This document shows, piece after piece, positions 21,306-31,174 of a stretch of DNA of 64,000 nt (position 1 is its first letter; each line of letters opens with the position of its first letter). The notes under the pieces are model-generated. The model searched no databases. It had not been told where the DNA came from and was given only the letters and a program-made list of their open reading frames with translations. The position numbers and the translations under genes were made by a program. Source of the DNA: Firmicutes bacterium HGW-Firmicutes-7. Lineage in GTDB: Bacteria; Bacillota; Clostridia; Lachnospirales; Vallitaleaceae. Location: assembly GCA_002841375.1 (NCBI GenBank), contig PGZO01000010.1:1-64000 (forward strand), written 5' to 3'.

Positions 21306-21935
21306 ATGAATGTAATAGAAAAGAGAGCAAGAACTGTAGAAGATGCAATTACCGAAGCTTTAGTTGAACTAGGTATTACGAGTGATCAAGCCAATATTGA
21401 AATTATTGAAAAAGGCGTTAATGGAATACTGAGTATATTTAGTAATAAGCAAGCTATTGTTAAGGTATCAAAAAAAATGAACCTTTCCGAAATAGCAAGT
21501 AATTTCTTAAAAAATGTATTTGATAAGATGAACTTAGAAGTAAAAATTGACATTAATTTAGATGAAAACAATTGTATGAATATAGATTTAACAGGCCCTA
21601 ATATGGGTGTGCTTATTGGTAAAAGAGGACAAACGCTAGATTCTTTACAATATTTAGTAAGCTTAGTTGTGAATAAAGAAGCCGATGTGTATATTAGAAT
21701 TAAGCTTGATACTGAGAATTATCGATTAAGAAGAAAAGAAACATTGGAGACACTTGCTGCAAATTTAGCAAGTAAGGTTAAAAAAACTGGTAAAAAGTTT
21801 TCTTTAGAGCCAATGAATCCTTATGAGCGAAGAATTATTCATTATACGCTGCAGGATAATAAGTTTGTTGAAACGCACAGCGAAGGTGAAGATCCTTATA
21901 GAAAGGTCGTCATCACACCTGCTGTAAAAAAATAG
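21306..21935 (+). CDS. jag: Jag/KhpB RNA-binding protein
   Basis: This 209-aa protein has the three-part Jag layout: an N-terminal Jag_N domain (ARTVEDAITEALVELGI), a KH domain (VLIGKRGQTLDSLQYLVS) and a C-terminal R3H domain (NPYERRIIHYTLQ). KhpB proteins bind RNA and influence cell division and envelope synthesis in Gram-positives. AGGAGGG lies before the ATG, 16 bases after yidC. Confidence 0.94.
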   Translation: MNVIEKRARTVEDAITEALVELGITSDQANIEIIEKGVNGILSIFSNKQAIVKVSKKMNLSEIASNFLKNVFDKMNLEVKIDINLDENNCMNIDLTGPNMGVLIGKRGQTLDSLQYLVSLVVNKEADVYIRIKLDTENYRLRRKETLETLAANLASKVKKTGKKFSLEPMNPYERRIIHYTLQDNKFVETHSEGEDPYRKVVITPAVKK

Positions 21936-21949
21936 AATATGTAATTATC

Positions 21950-21985
21950 TACCCCAGGCTTTATAGCTTGGGGTATCATTTTCAA
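21950..21985 (+). terminator. Terminator after jag
   Basis: TACCCCAGGC (21950-21959) pairs with GCTTGGGGTA (21966-21975) with a 6-nt loop and a T-rich tail. It closes the rpmH-jag block before mnmE. Confidence 0.75.
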
Positions 21986-22069
21986 AAAACAGGAAAGTTA
22001 TCTAAATACAAGGTATGACTCTCCTGGAAACCGTAAGTGGCAAAGCCACTATAGTGAAGGAGTTATTTT

Positions 22070-23455
22070 ATGATGTATGATACCATAGCAGCTGTTGCTA
22101 CACCGATATCTCCAGCAGGTATAGGTATAATTAGGATAAGTGGAGAAGAAGCAATCAATCTTGTGGATAATATTTTTCTTTCAAAAAAGAAAGGTAAAAA
22201 ACTGAAGAATGTTTTATCTCATACATTAAATTATGGATATATAATTGATAGTAAAAATAATCAAGCAGTTGATGAAGTATTGGTGTCTGTAATGAAAGCA
22301 CCAAATAGTTTTACAACAGAAAATGTAGTCGAAATAAATGCACATGGTGGTATAGTAGTAGTACAAAAAATTCTAAGATTGGTGTTAGATCAAGGTGCAA
22401 GGCTAGCTGAGCCAGGTGAATTTACTAAAAGAGCATTTCTTAATGGTAGAATTGATCTTTCTCAAGCAGAAGCTGTAATTGATGTAATTAATGCAAAAAC
22501 TGAAATGGCGCTTGATGCATCAGTCAATCAATTAAAAGGTGCTGTATCAAATAAGCTTAATACTATTAAAAGTCATTTATTACAGCTTATTGCCCATATT
22601 GAAGCGTCAATAGACTATCCAGAATATGATCTACAAGAATTAAATGATGATAGTATTTATAAGCAAGTTAATAATATAAAAAAATTAATTGAATCTTTAT
22701 TAGATACGTATGATGATGGAAGATTAATTAAGGAAGGTATTAAAACAGTTATTATTGGCAAACCCAATGTTGGAAAATCATCTTTATTAAATACATTGCT
22801 AAGAGAACAAAGAGCTATTGTTACAAATATACCTGGAACGACAAGAGATGTTTTAGAAGAGTATATGCAAATACATGGTATTCCACTTAGGCTTATAGAT
22901 ACAGCAGGTATAAGAGAAACTGAAGATATTGTAGAGAAAATTGGCGTGGAAAAATCTCTAGAAAAAATTGTAGAGGCTGATTTAGTATTATTAATGCTTG
23001 ATGCATCAGAGCATCTTTCAGAAGAAGATTTTAATATACTTGAATTGATTAAAGAAAAGAAAACAATAGTTATTTTAAATAAATCAGATTTAGAGAAAAA
23101 AATAAATATTAAACAACTTGAAGAATATATTAATGATAAAGAAATCATATATATGTCAGTTAAGAACTTAGATGGGATGAATCAGCTAGAAGAACGTATT
23201 AAGGACATGTTTATGGTAGGTAACATAAATATGAATGAAAATGTTTATATTACGAGCGTAAGACATAAAAATGCTTTAAATAAGGCTATAAAAAGTACAG
23301 ATCAAGTATTAGAGGCATTGGCTTCAAATATGCCAGTTGATCTATTAGCTATTGATCTAACCAATATATATGAAGCAATTGGAGAAATAACTGGTGATTC
23401 AGTAAAAGAAGATTTGATTCATCAAATATTTAGCCAATTTTGTCTTGGTAAATAA
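22070..23455 (+). CDS. mnmE: tRNA modification GTPase MnmE
   Basis: This 461-aa GTPase, with MnmG, installs the aminomethyl group on wobble uridine of certain tRNAs. It has the folate-binding N-terminal domain (TIAAVATPISPAGIGIIRISG), a helical domain with an inserted G domain (GKPNVGKSSLLN, DTAGIRET, NKSD), and the diagnostic C-terminal CLGK. Two adjacent ATGs (22070, 22073) follow AAGGAG; either is possible. A small perfect hairpin AGTGGC-AAA-GCCACT sits just before the ribosome site. Confidence 0.97.
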   Translation: MMYDTIAAVATPISPAGIGIIRISGEEAINLVDNIFLSKKKGKKLKNVLSHTLNYGYIIDSKNNQAVDEVLVSVMKAPNSFTTENVVEINAHGGIVVVQKILRLVLDQGARLAEPGEFTKRAFLNGRIDLSQAEAVIDVINAKTEMALDASVNQLKGAVSNKLNTIKSHLLQLIAHIEASIDYPEYDLQELNDDSIYKQVNNIKKLIESLLDTYDDGRLIKEGIKTVIIGKPNVGKSSLLNTLLREQRAIVTNIPGTTRDVLEEYMQIHGIPLRLIDTAGIRETEDIVEKIGVEKSLEKIVEADLVLLMLDASEHLSEEDFNILELIKEKKTIVILNKSDLEKKINIKQLEEYINDKEIIYMSVKNLDGMNQLEERIKDMFMVGNINMNENVYITSVRHKNALNKAIKSTDQVLEALASNMPVDLLAIDLTNIYEAIGEITGDSVKEDLIHQIFSQFCLGK

Positions 23456-23473
23456 TAAAAAGGAGGCACTACT

Positions 23474-25363
23474 ATGCCGTTTGAAGAAGGTAATTTTGAT
23501 GTTATAGTGATAGGTGCAGGGCACGCAGGTTGTGAGGCAGCTTTAGCTCCTGCTAGATTGGGGCTTAAAACTGTAGTATTTGCAGTAAATTTAGATAGCA
23601 TTGCTATGATGCCTTGTAATCCGAGTATAGGTGGTACTTCTAAAGGACATTTGGTAAGGGAAATCGATGCTTTAGGTGGACAAATGGGTATTAATATTGA
23701 TAAAACCTATATTCAATCAAAAATGTTAAATACTGGTAAAGGTCCTGCTGTTCATTCCTTAAGGGCTCAAGCCGATAAATTCAAGTACTCAAAAACTATG
23801 AAAAATGTACTTGAAAATACAGCTAATTTGCAAATTAGGCAGTCAGAGGTTACAGATATTCTTATAGAAGACAATCAAGTTGTAGGTGTGAAAATACTAT
23901 CTGGGGCAATATATAGAGCTAAGGCTGTTATCATTGCTACAGGTACTTATTTAAAAGCGAAGTGTATATATGGAGATGTAGAAGTATACAGTGGGCCAAA
24001 TGGTTTACAGGCTGCGAATAACTTGTCCTCTTCATTAATTAAATCAGGAATTGAGTTGCTAAGATTTAAAACAGGGACACCTGCTAGAATTGATAAAAAA
24101 TCATTAGATTTTTCTAAAATGGAAGAGCAAAAAGGTGATGATAAAATAGTTCCTTTTTCTTTTACGCATACGGAAGAAGAAATTTCAAGAGACCAGATAT
24201 CATGTTGGCTAACCTATACAAATCATGAAACACATCAAGTAATTAAAAATAATTTAGATAGATCACCTCTATATGGTGGTGTTATTGAAGGCACAGGACC
24301 TAGATATTGTCCATCTATTGAAGATAAGGTGGTTAGATTTCATGATAAGGATAGACATCAAGTTTTTCTAGAACCAGAGGGTGAAGATACGAATGAAATG
24401 TATGTACAAGGGATGTCTAGCTCTTTACCTGAAGATGTTCAAAGAGATATGCTAAGAACTTTACCTGGGTTAGAAAATTGTAACATTATGAGAACTGGAT
24501 ATGCAATTGAATATGATTGCATTAATCCTCTTCAATTAAAACCAACGTTAGAATTTAAAAATATTAGTGGATTATATAGTGCAGGACAATTTAACGGTAG
24601 TTCTGGATACGAGGAAGCAGCTGCTCAAGGCCTTATAGCGGGAATAAACGCAGGTCTTAAGGCGCTTAATAAAGAAGAAATTATTATTGATCGTTCAGAA
24701 GGGTATATCGGTGTTTTAATAGATGACTTAGTTACAAAAGGTACGAGAGAACCTTATAGGATGATGACCTCTAGGGCAGAATATAGATTACTTTTAAGAC
24801 AGGACAACGCTGATTTAAGACTTACTGAAAAAGGGTATAAGGTTGGTTTAATAGATGAGGGCAGATATCAAAGCTTTTTAAACAAAAAAAAGATGATAGA
24901 AGATGAAATTAATAGACTTAATAACACAATAGTTGGCACGACTGACAGAGTTCAAAAGTTGCTTACAAGACTTCAAAGTACGCTTTTAAGAAGTGGGGCT
25001 TCAATAGCTGACTTGTTAAGAAGACCTGAATTATATTATGAAGATTTAAAAGAAATAGATGAAGCTAGAAAATTCTTACCTTTGGATGTAATTGAACAAG
25101 TTAATATTCATCTTAAATATGAAGGATATATATCAAAACAAATTAAACAAGTTGAACAATTTAAAAAGTTAGAGAGAAGAATGATTCCTAGTGATCTTTT
25201 ATATGAAGAAATTAAGAGCTTGAGGATTGAAGCAAAACAAAAGCTTATTCAGATTAAACCACTTTCAATCGGACAAGCATCAAGAATATCAGGTGTTTCA
25301 CCAGCAGATGTTTCTGTTCTTTTAGTGTATATGGAACAGTTTAATAGAAAGAAATCAGTATAA
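23474..25363 (+). CDS. mnmG: tRNA uridine 5-carboxymethylaminomethyl modification enzyme MnmG
   Basis: This 629-aa FAD enzyme is the partner of MnmE. The N-terminal dinucleotide motif is [19 protein letters not shown], followed by the family blocks [25 protein letters not shown] and [16 protein letters not shown]. The C-terminal helical region contacts MnmE and tRNA. A strong AAGGAGG precedes the ATG, 18 bases after mnmE, in the conserved pair order. Confidence 0.97.
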   Translation: MPFEEGNFDVIVIGAGHAGCEAALAPARLGLKTVVFAVNLDSIAMMPCNPSIGGTSKGHLVREIDALGGQMGINIDKTYIQSKMLNTGKGPAVHSLRAQADKFKYSKTMKNVLENTANLQIRQSEVTDILIEDNQVVGVKILSGAIYRAKAVIIATGTYLKAKCIYGDVEVYSGPNGLQAANNLSSSLIKSGIELLRFKTGTPARIDKKSLDFSKMEEQKGDDKIVPFSFTHTEEEISRDQISCWLTYTNHETHQVIKNNLDRSPLYGGVIEGTGPRYCPSIEDKVVRFHDKDRHQVFLEPEGEDTNEMYVQGMSSSLPEDVQRDMLRTLPGLENCNIMRTGYAIEYDCINPLQLKPTLEFKNISGLYSAGQFNGSSGYEEAAAQGLIAGINAGLKALNKEEIIIDRSEGYIGVLIDDLVTKGTREPYRMMTSRAEYRLLLRQDNADLRLTEKGYKVGLIDEGRYQSFLNKKKMIEDEINRLNNTIVGTTDRVQKLLTRLQSTLLRSGASIADLLRRPELYYEDLKEIDEARKFLPLDVIEQVNIHLKYEGYISKQIKQVEQFKKLERRMIPSDLLYEEIKSLRIEAKQKLIQIKPLSIGQASRISGVSPADVSVLLVYMEQFNRKKSV

Positions 25364-25387
25364 AATAAATAATATGAAGGTGATAAA

Positions 25388-26104
25388 ATGAAAAATATTG
25401 ACTATTTTCTAGGTGGTATGAAACAATTAGATATTATACCCTCTGATGAAATAATTGAACAATTTAAAACTTACTATAAGCTTCTTCTTGATTGGAATGA
25501 AAAAATTAATTTAACTTCAATAACTGATGAAAAAGAAGTTATTGTTAAACACTTTTTAGATAGTTTATTGTTGGTTAAATCTATTAATTTAAATAATATT
25601 CAAAGGTTACTTGATATTGGTACAGGTGCTGGCTTTCCAGGAATACCATTGAAAATTATTTATCCACATATCGATTTGGTGTTATTAGATTCAGTCAATA
25701 AAAAAGTGGTTTTTTTGGAGGAAGTTTGCCAAAAGCTAAAATTAACAAATGTTAAATGCCTTCATGGTCGTGCGGAAGATTATGCAAAAGATTTAGATCA
25801 TAGAGAAAGTTATGACTTAGTTGTTTCTAGAGCTGTTAGTAAGCTTTCTACACTATCGGAATATTGTATACCGTATGTAAAGGAGTATGGACACTTTATA
25901 GCATATAAAGCATCAGATTATGAATTTGAACTAGAAGATGCTAAACATGCCATACAATTATTAGGAGGTCAGGTAGATAAGGTTGATCAATTTCAAATAC
26001 CCAACTCGGACATAATGAGAACATACGTTTGTATTAAAAAAATTAGTGCTACACCTAAGCAATATCCAAGAAAAGCAGGATCACCTGCCAAAAATCCTTT
26101 ATAA
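25388..26104 (+). CDS. rsmG: 16S rRNA (guanine-527-N7)-methyltransferase RsmG
   Basis: This 238-aa SAM-dependent methyltransferase modifies G527 of 16S rRNA. The SAM-binding motif LLDIGTGAGFPGIPLKIIYP lies near residue 75, and VSRAVSKLSTL in the centre is family-typical. The C-terminal YPRKAGSPAKNPL is the usual RsmG ending. It follows mnmG and precedes noc. Confidence 0.96.
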   Translation: MKNIDYFLGGMKQLDIIPSDEIIEQFKTYYKLLLDWNEKINLTSITDEKEVIVKHFLDSLLLVKSINLNNIQRLLDIGTGAGFPGIPLKIIYPHIDLVLLDSVNKKVVFLEEVCQKLKLTNVKCLHGRAEDYAKDLDHRESYDLVVSRAVSKLSTLSEYCIPYVKEYGHFIAYKASDYEFELEDAKHAIQLLGGQVDKVDQFQIPNSDIMRTYVCIKKISATPKQYPRKAGSPAKNPL

Positions 26105-26113
26105 ACGACAAAA

Positions 26114-26129
26114 TATTTCCTGGGAAATA
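26114..26129 (+). promoter_or_regulatory. Noc-binding-type site upstream of noc
   Basis: TATTTCCTGGGAAATA differs by one base from the B. subtilis Noc site TATTTCCCGGGAAATA. It lies 19 bases left of the noc promoter. An identical 16-mer occurs at 35831. Confidence 0.75.
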
Positions 26130-26147
26130 GAAATTTATAGCTCTCTC

Positions 26148-26176
26148 TTGTAGACTAACTAGCAATATGATATAAT
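26148..26176 (+). promoter_or_regulatory. Promoter of noc
   Basis: TTGTAG (26148-26153) and TATAAT (26171-26176) are spaced 17 bases apart, followed by GAGGGGG before the ATG at 26200. The Noc-type site just upstream suggests possible autoregulation. Confidence 0.6.
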
Positions 26177-26199
26177 CAGTCTATTAGAGGGGGTTTTTT

Positions 26200-27009
26200 A
26201 TGAGCAAATATGGTGAATATAAAGTTATAATGATATCAATTTCAAATATAAGACCTAATCCTTATCAACCAAGAAAGGTCTTTGATCAAGTTATGTTGGA
26301 AGAATTAGCCAATTCTATTAGAGAATTTGGATTAATACAACCTGTTAATGTACGCGTAATTAAAGAAAATACTTATGAGTTGGTTGCGGGTGAAAGAAGA
26401 CTAAGGGCTGCTAAGCTAGCAAAACTTGATAAGATTCCAGCTATTGTAATAGACGTTAATGATAAGGATAGTGCAGTTCTTGCATTAATTGAGAATTTAC
26501 AAAGAGAAAATCTTAATTATTTTGAAGAAGCAGAAGGATATTATAATTTAATGGAAGATTACAACCTGACACAAGAAGATATTGCAAAACAGGTTGGTAA
26601 AAGTCAATCTACAGTTGCAAATAAATTGCGGTTACTTAAGCTATCAGATAAAGTCGTAAAAATACTCTTGGAACATCATCTTTCAGAGAGACATGCAAGA
26701 GCACTATTAAAGTTGCCAACCGCTGATCTACAGTTAGGGATATTAGATAAGGTAATTATTCAATCTTTAAATGTGAAAAAAACTGAGGATTTAATTGATA
26801 GTACATTACATAAAGTGATCAATGATGAAAAAATCAATTCCAAACAGAATGCATTTATGAAGAGATATATTAAAGACATTAGGATATTTACTAATACTAT
26901 TAAACAATCTGTTGAAATGATGAAAGAAAGTGGTATAGATGTTGAATATAAGCTTGAGGAAAATGATAACGCTTATAATATATCCATTGTAATACCAACC
27001 ACAAAATAA
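26200..27009 (+). CDS. noc: Nucleoid occlusion protein Noc (ParB family)
   Basis: This 269-aa ParB-family protein carries the ISNIRPNPYQPRKVF and GERRLRAAKLA blocks of the CTP-binding domain, then a HTH with GKSQSTVANKLRLLKL and LSERHARALL. These HTH residues match B. subtilis Noc (GQSTIANKLRLLKL, ITERHARAL) rather than Spo0J. The other ParB here (33402) has the Spo0J-like SxGHARTLL. Noc spreads on DNA and blocks division over the nucleoid. Position after rsmG is also the Noc position. Two Noc-type sites in the window support the call. Confidence 0.88.
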   Translation: MSKYGEYKVIMISISNIRPNPYQPRKVFDQVMLEELANSIREFGLIQPVNVRVIKENTYELVAGERRLRAAKLAKLDKIPAIVIDVNDKDSAVLALIENLQRENLNYFEEAEGYYNLMEDYNLTQEDIAKQVGKSQSTVANKLRLLKLSDKVVKILLEHHLSERHARALLKLPTADLQLGILDKVIIQSLNVKKTEDLIDSTLHKVINDEKINSKQNAFMKRYIKDIRIFTNTIKQSVEMMKESGIDVEYKLEENDNAYNISIVIPTTK

Positions 27010-27022
27010 ATAAGGTGAAGAT

Positions 27023-27460
27023 ATGATTGAAGCGATAATTGTAAAAGGTCTAGAAAAAGTTAAAGATATTAATGTTGTTAGGGAAGACATTGAACTAATG
27101 TTAGCAGATGGTGTTAATTTTTTTGAAAATGATTCCTTGGATCAGACAGCGCTGCATGTAATAGTTTATGAAGAGAAACAACCCGTTGCAACAGGAAGGT
27201 TATTAAATATAGAATTGAACAATTATGTTATTGATAAGATATGCGTGAAAATTAATAAACGGCGATTATATTATGGGGATCTTGTTGTTAAGATGTTAAT
27301 AGATAAGGCCTTTAATATTGGGGCAAAAGAAGTTGTTGCTTTGGTACCTAATGATGGTATTGGTTTTTTTACTAGAATAGGATTTTCTATAGTTGATGAA
27401 AATAATTCGGTAAAAAAATTGTGTATTACAAAAGACGCAGTAAAAAAATGCAAGCATTAA
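27023..27460 (+). CDS. GNAT family N-acetyltransferase
   Basis: This 145-aa protein looks like a GNAT acetyltransferase with an N-terminal extension. The core includes VATGRLLNIELNNYVIDKICV, then RLYYGDLVVKMLIDKAFNIGAKEVVALVPNDGIGFFTRIGFSIV, corresponding to the acetyl-CoA loop and the final strand-helix. The usual Q/RxxGxG/A loop is degenerate (RRLYYGD). It starts 13 bases after noc with a GGTGA site and is followed by a terminator, so it is the last gene of that unit. The substrate is unknown. Confidence 0.75.
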   Translation: MIEAIIVKGLEKVKDINVVREDIELMLADGVNFFENDSLDQTALHVIVYEEKQPVATGRLLNIELNNYVIDKICVKINKRRLYYGDLVVKMLIDKAFNIGAKEVVALVPNDGIGFFTRIGFSIVDENNSVKKLCITKDAVKKCKH

Positions 27461-27463
27461 AAG

Positions 27464-27512
27464 GATTATCTCACAATTGAAATATGATTTCTGTTGGGAG
27501 ATAATTTTTTTG
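27464..27512 (+). terminator. Terminator after the GNAT gene
   Basis: ATTATCTC pairs with GGGAGATAAT (one G-U pair) across a 25-base loop region, followed by seven T. It marks the end of the noc unit. Confidence 0.75.
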
Positions 27513-27554
27513 TAATAAAATAGTGAATAAAAATTAAATGTAATATGGTGTAAT

Positions 27555-27682
27555 TGGAGAAGGGCCAGTATTTTTACTTGGATAGCACATTTGGTAATCT
27601 GATAAGGGGATTCATTCATCCCCCCATTGTGCGTCCATGCACAGTTTGCCAAAGACCAAATACCAATAAAAATACGGACCTC
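27555..27682. ncRNA. Candidate structured RNA or palindromic element
   Basis: An outer stem pairs CCAGTATTTTTACTTGG with the complement of CCAATAAAAATACGG (about 27564-27580 with 27660-27675). Inside, ATTTGGT pairs with ACCAAAT, and two hairpins follow: GGGG/CCCC around ATTCATTCAT, and GTGC/GCAC around GTCCAT. The multibranch form suggests an RNA rather than a simple terminator. It lies between two terminators, with no gene. I do not recognise the family; a mobile-element remnant is an alternative. Confidence 0.4.
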
Positions 27683-27748
27683 CTAAGATATACTTAATGA
27701 ACCATAATAAACAAGTTTATCCATTTGAATTAAGTACATCTGTAGTAT

Positions 27749-27802
27749 TAAAAAACAGACTATCTCTCAATAGAAAAATCTATTCCGAGTGATAGCCTGT
27801 CT
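27749..27802 (-). terminator. Terminator of the alpha/beta hydrolase gene
   Basis: On the minus strand AGACAGGCTATCACTC pairs with GAGAGATAGTCTGT with small mismatches and is followed by six T. It lies about 65 bases past the hydrolase stop. Confidence 0.8.
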
Positions 27803-27864
27803 AAATTTAATCTTTCAAAACAACTTTCAATTTACATAAAGTAACTATTTGTGTACAAATTATT

Positions 27865-28824
27865 TTAATTCAAGTATAACGACAACACTTCTAAAACTGC
27901 CTTTGGTTTTTCAATATGAGGAAATTCCTTGGTTTTATATATAATGGAGCTTTCTATAGAGGCATTAGCTTTTTTGTAATCAGCAATAATGTCCTCACAA
28001 GAATCCATTCGATCATTACCTTGTATAATGAAAATACTATTGTTAATTTGCTCTAAAGCTGAAGTTATATTTACATTATTATATCGGCACAAATTGGATG
28101 CAAAAACAAATTTATTGCTTGCTTCTCCAATATGTGAATTTTCATAGAATGAACTAATGAATTTTTCGCCAATACGGTTGTAGTTATAAAAATAATTATT
28201 TTTAAACTGTCTCTTAATTTGAGTTTTAGAATTTATAACAAGATATATCATTGTACCAATTATAGGTGTCTCTAAAAGATACTTAAGCATTGAATATTTT
28301 TTAATTGGATTTCGTGATAACTTTGTTAGGTCACCAGGATTAATGAATATTAATTTATTAATATAATTTGCATTTTGAACACAAAGCATTGTAACAAAAG
28401 AATTACTATGCCCATTTGTAATAATATCAGTATCTTCTTGAATTACATCTTTAATAAAATCGTGAAGTAATTGAACATACATATAAGCAGTATAGGTTAT
28501 TTTCGGTTTCTCCGATAATCCGAATCCAATTAAATCAATTGCATATACGGTATGAGTTTTGGCCAAATGTTTAGTTATTTTGCTAAACTCATAAGAAGAA
28601 GAACCACTTCTCATTGAATGAACACACAAGATCGGTTTTCCTGAGCCCATTGCTGTATAATGGATTTTTCCAAATTTCCACTGATAATAGTAACTGTTGT
28701 AGTCATAAAGCTTTTTATTAAGAGTTGATACTGCAAAAACAACTTTATTGATGAATAGCATTAAGATGAATACGATGCTTATATAAAAAATGTTTTTAGT
28801 AATTTTCTTTAAAATGTATTTCAT
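27865..28824 (-). CDS. Membrane-anchored alpha/beta hydrolase
   Basis: This 319-aa protein has an N-terminal transmembrane anchor (IFYISIVFILMLFINKVVF) and then an alpha/beta hydrolase fold: KPILCVHSMRSGSS near the oxyanion region, nucleophile elbow GHSNS, likely acid in IIQGNDRMDS, and His in FPHIEKP. The active site would face outside the cell or be membrane-tethered. It is monocistronic with its own terminator. The substrate cannot be predicted; esterase or lipase-like activity is a family-level guess. Confidence 0.8.
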   Translation of the reverse strand: MKYILKKITKNIFYISIVFILMLFINKVVFAVSTLNKKLYDYNSYYYQWKFGKIHYTAMGSGKPILCVHSMRSGSSSYEFSKITKHLAKTHTVYAIDLIGFGLSEKPKITYTAYMYVQLLHDFIKDVIQEDTDIITNGHSNSFVTMLCVQNANYINKLIFINPGDLTKLSRNPIKKYSMLKYLLETPIIGTMIYLVINSKTQIKRQFKNNYFYNYNRIGEKFISSFYENSHIGEASNKFVFASNLCRYNNVNITSALEQINNSIFIIQGNDRMDSCEDIIADYKKANASIESSIIYKTKEFPHIEKPKAVLEVLSLYLN

Positions 28825-29016
28825 TCCGTGTGCTCCTTTTAATGTTCATAGTTATATTATGTAGCATTATTCAATAAATATCAATAGTAAATACGATTTC
28901 TTTTATATTTGTTTATATGGGTGTATACATTGGTGGGTCTCATATTATATAGGCTTGTTTTTTTCTGTAAATTAGTGGTATAATAAAGCATATTATTTAT
29001 TATAAAAAGGTGCATA

Positions 29017-30189
29017 ATGTATAAAAATCAGATTAAAAAGCTTGATGATATTATCGATAAAACTTTAAAGACAATTAGTGAGAGCCAAGATGAGATTATT
29101 GAAATCAGTCATTTTGCTAAGCATGAATACCTTGAATTAGAAGAGGAATTTATGAAGCTAAAAATTGAAGCAAATTATGTAATTGATAAAGTGGAAGAAT
29201 TAGAAATTAAACTAAAAAAGAGCAAAGCAAGGCTTCTGTACGTTAATAAGAACCATGGTAAATATTCGGAAAGTGACATGAAAGATGTGTATAATTCAAC
29301 TAATCAAATTCGTTTAGAATTAGCTGTTGAAAATGAAAGAGGCATACACCTTGTCAAGCGGAGGAATGAGCTAGAACTTCATCTTAAAAGTGTACAGAAG
29401 ATATATGATAAAGCTGATAAATTATCAAATGATTTTAATATGGCATACGGTGTATTGGTAGGTGATCTTAAGCAAGCAAATGAGCAAATGGATGGCTTAC
29501 AAGATAAAGAAATTTGGGGTGTAAAGGTATTAGAAGCGCAAGAATTTGAACGTAAAAGAATTGCAAGGGATATGCATGATGGGCCTACTCAGAATTTATC
29601 AAATCTATTATTAAAAGCAGAATTATGTATTAAGCTATTAGATAAAGACATTGATCGAACAAAATTAGAACTCAATTCATTAAAGTTTTTAATAAGAGCA
29701 ACAATTGAAGAGACCAGAAGGCTTATACACAATTTGAGACCAATGTCTATTGATGATTTAGGATTAATACCTACCCTAGAAAGATTAATTGATGAGATGC
29801 GGGGTGATGTTAAATTTGAACTAAATATGACCCATGCCAAAAATCTAGAACTCAATCTTGATCCTATAATGATACTTGCAGTGTATAGAATTTCACAAGA
29901 AGCACTTAACAACATTAAGAAGTATTCTCAAGCAACAAAAGTTGAATTTGAAATAAAAGTAGAAGGTGACATTTTAAATCTACACATTACTGACAATGGC
30001 ATAGGATTTGATGTAAATGGCGTAAAGCTTAATCTTGAAGATAATAGAGGATTTGGAATTTCTATGATGAGGGAACGCACCAATTTATTATTAGGAGAAT
30101 TTCAAATATTTTCTACAAAGAATAAGGGTACAACAATTACCGTCAAGATACCTATCATTTTAAAGAAAGAGGTTCAAAATGATGAATAA
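29017..30189 (+). CDS. degS: DegS-like sensor histidine kinase
   Basis: This 390-aa cytoplasmic kinase has no membrane helices. Residues 1-170 form a long coiled coil. A HisKA_3 domain follows (ARDMHDGPTQNLSNLLL, with the phosphorylated His in MHDGP), then an HATPase (NNIKKYSQATKV, DNGIGFD, GFGISMMRER). The layout is that of DegS, which senses cytoplasmic cues and phosphorylates DegU. The response regulator gene overlaps its end. Orthology to B. subtilis DegS is inferred from domain order and partner. Confidence 0.88.
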   Translation: MYKNQIKKLDDIIDKTLKTISESQDEIIEISHFAKHEYLELEEEFMKLKIEANYVIDKVEELEIKLKKSKARLLYVNKNHGKYSESDMKDVYNSTNQIRLELAVENERGIHLVKRRNELELHLKSVQKIYDKADKLSNDFNMAYGVLVGDLKQANEQMDGLQDKEIWGVKVLEAQEFERKRIARDMHDGPTQNLSNLLLKAELCIKLLDKDIDRTKLELNSLKFLIRATIEETRRLIHNLRPMSIDDLGLIPTLERLIDEMRGDVKFELNMTHAKNLELNLDPIMILAVYRISQEALNNIKKYSQATKVEFEIKVEGDILNLHITDNGIGFDVNGVKLNLEDNRGFGISMMRERTNLLLGEFQIFSTKNKGTTITVKIPIILKKEVQNDE

Positions 30190-30835
30190 AATTAGAATAC
30201 TTATAGCAGATGATCATTTAATGGTTCGAGAAGGATTAAAGCAATTAATAGAATTAGAAGAAGATATAGTTGTAGTTGCCCAAGCAGGAGACGGAAAAGA
30301 GGCGATACAGAAGATTGTTAAATATTCTCCAGATGTTGTTTTGTTGGACATTAATATGCCTATTATGAATGGACTTGAGGTTATTAAGTACTTAAAGTCG
30401 GAAAAGATTGATGCAAATATTTTAATGCTTACTTTGCACAATGAAGTTGAATATCTTTTTAAAGCTGTTGAAATTGGTGTTAAAGGATATGTATTAAAAG
30501 ATTCAGAGGCAGATGTTTTAATAAAGGCTATTAGAGAGATATATAAAGGAGACTCTTATATACAACCCAATATGGCAGCAAAGCTTTTTCAAAAGATGAA
30601 TGATCAATCAGAAAAGACGAGTACATGTGATAAACTTACTAAAAGAGAGTTAGAGGTACTAAAACTCATTACAGAAGGATTGCTCAATAAAGAAATTGCT
30701 CATATGTTATGCATAAGTGAGAAGACAGTGAAGAATCATATATCTAATATATTTAAAAAGATAGAAGTATCAGATCGCACGCAGGCAGCAGTATTTGCAA
30801 TAAAAAACAAAGTTGTTGATGTATTCGATAAATAA
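30179..30835 (+). CDS. degU: DegU-like NarL/FixJ response regulator
   Basis: This 218-aa regulator has a receiver domain (ILIADDHLMVREGL, phospho-Asp in VVLLDINMPIMNG) and a C-terminal LuxR-type HTH (LTKRELEVLKLITEGLLNKEIAHMLCISEKTVKNHISNIFKKI). It pairs with the overlapping DegS-like kinase. Two ATGs in a row (30179, 30182) follow AAAGAGG; either may be used. Its targets are not evident in the window. A terminator follows. Confidence 0.9.
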   Translation: MMNKIRILIADDHLMVREGLKQLIELEEDIVVVAQAGDGKEAIQKIVKYSPDVVLLDINMPIMNGLEVIKYLKSEKIDANILMLTLHNEVEYLFKAVEIGVKGYVLKDSEADVLIKAIREIYKGDSYIQPNMAAKLFQKMNDQSEKTSTCDKLTKRELEVLKLITEGLLNKEIAHMLCISEKTVKNHISNIFKKIEVSDRTQAAVFAIKNKVVDVFDK

Positions 30836-30873
30836 AATTATTAATTATTAATGTTAATGTTAAAGTTTAAGAT

Positions 30874-30923
30874 ATCCTATTGCTCAGACAAAATAAAAAA
30901 GTCGGTGCTATAGGATTTTTTTA
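30874..30923 (+). terminator. Terminator after degU
   Basis: ATCCTAT (30874-30880) pairs with ATAGGAT (30910-30916), followed directly by seven T. This closes the degSU unit. Confidence 0.75.
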
Positions 30924-31174
30924 TTTTAAACTAATGAAGGAAGTTAATGTATTTTTAAGAAGGAATAACGTCCATCATTTTGAAAACAGAGGGAGTTTAA
31001 GCTATTACTGTGGTTTTGTTTTGAGTTATAGTAGCTTTGGAACTATTAGTGGTGTTAAAAACTTAGCGGATACTGATTTTTATAATTTTGATTTCCACAG
31101 TACTATAATAACATATGAAATGATGAGTTTTTTGCATTAAATCTTTTGCAATCTTCATTCCGTTGACGCTTATT

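Noticed and set aside
27296-27652. 118-codon minus-strand frame
   Set aside because: It overlaps the GNAT gene, its terminator and the structured element; no homology or ribosome site.
30880-31140. 86-codon open frame after degU
   Set aside because: It begins inside the degU terminator, has no ribosome site or recognisable domain, and its composition fits AT-rich non-coding DNA.
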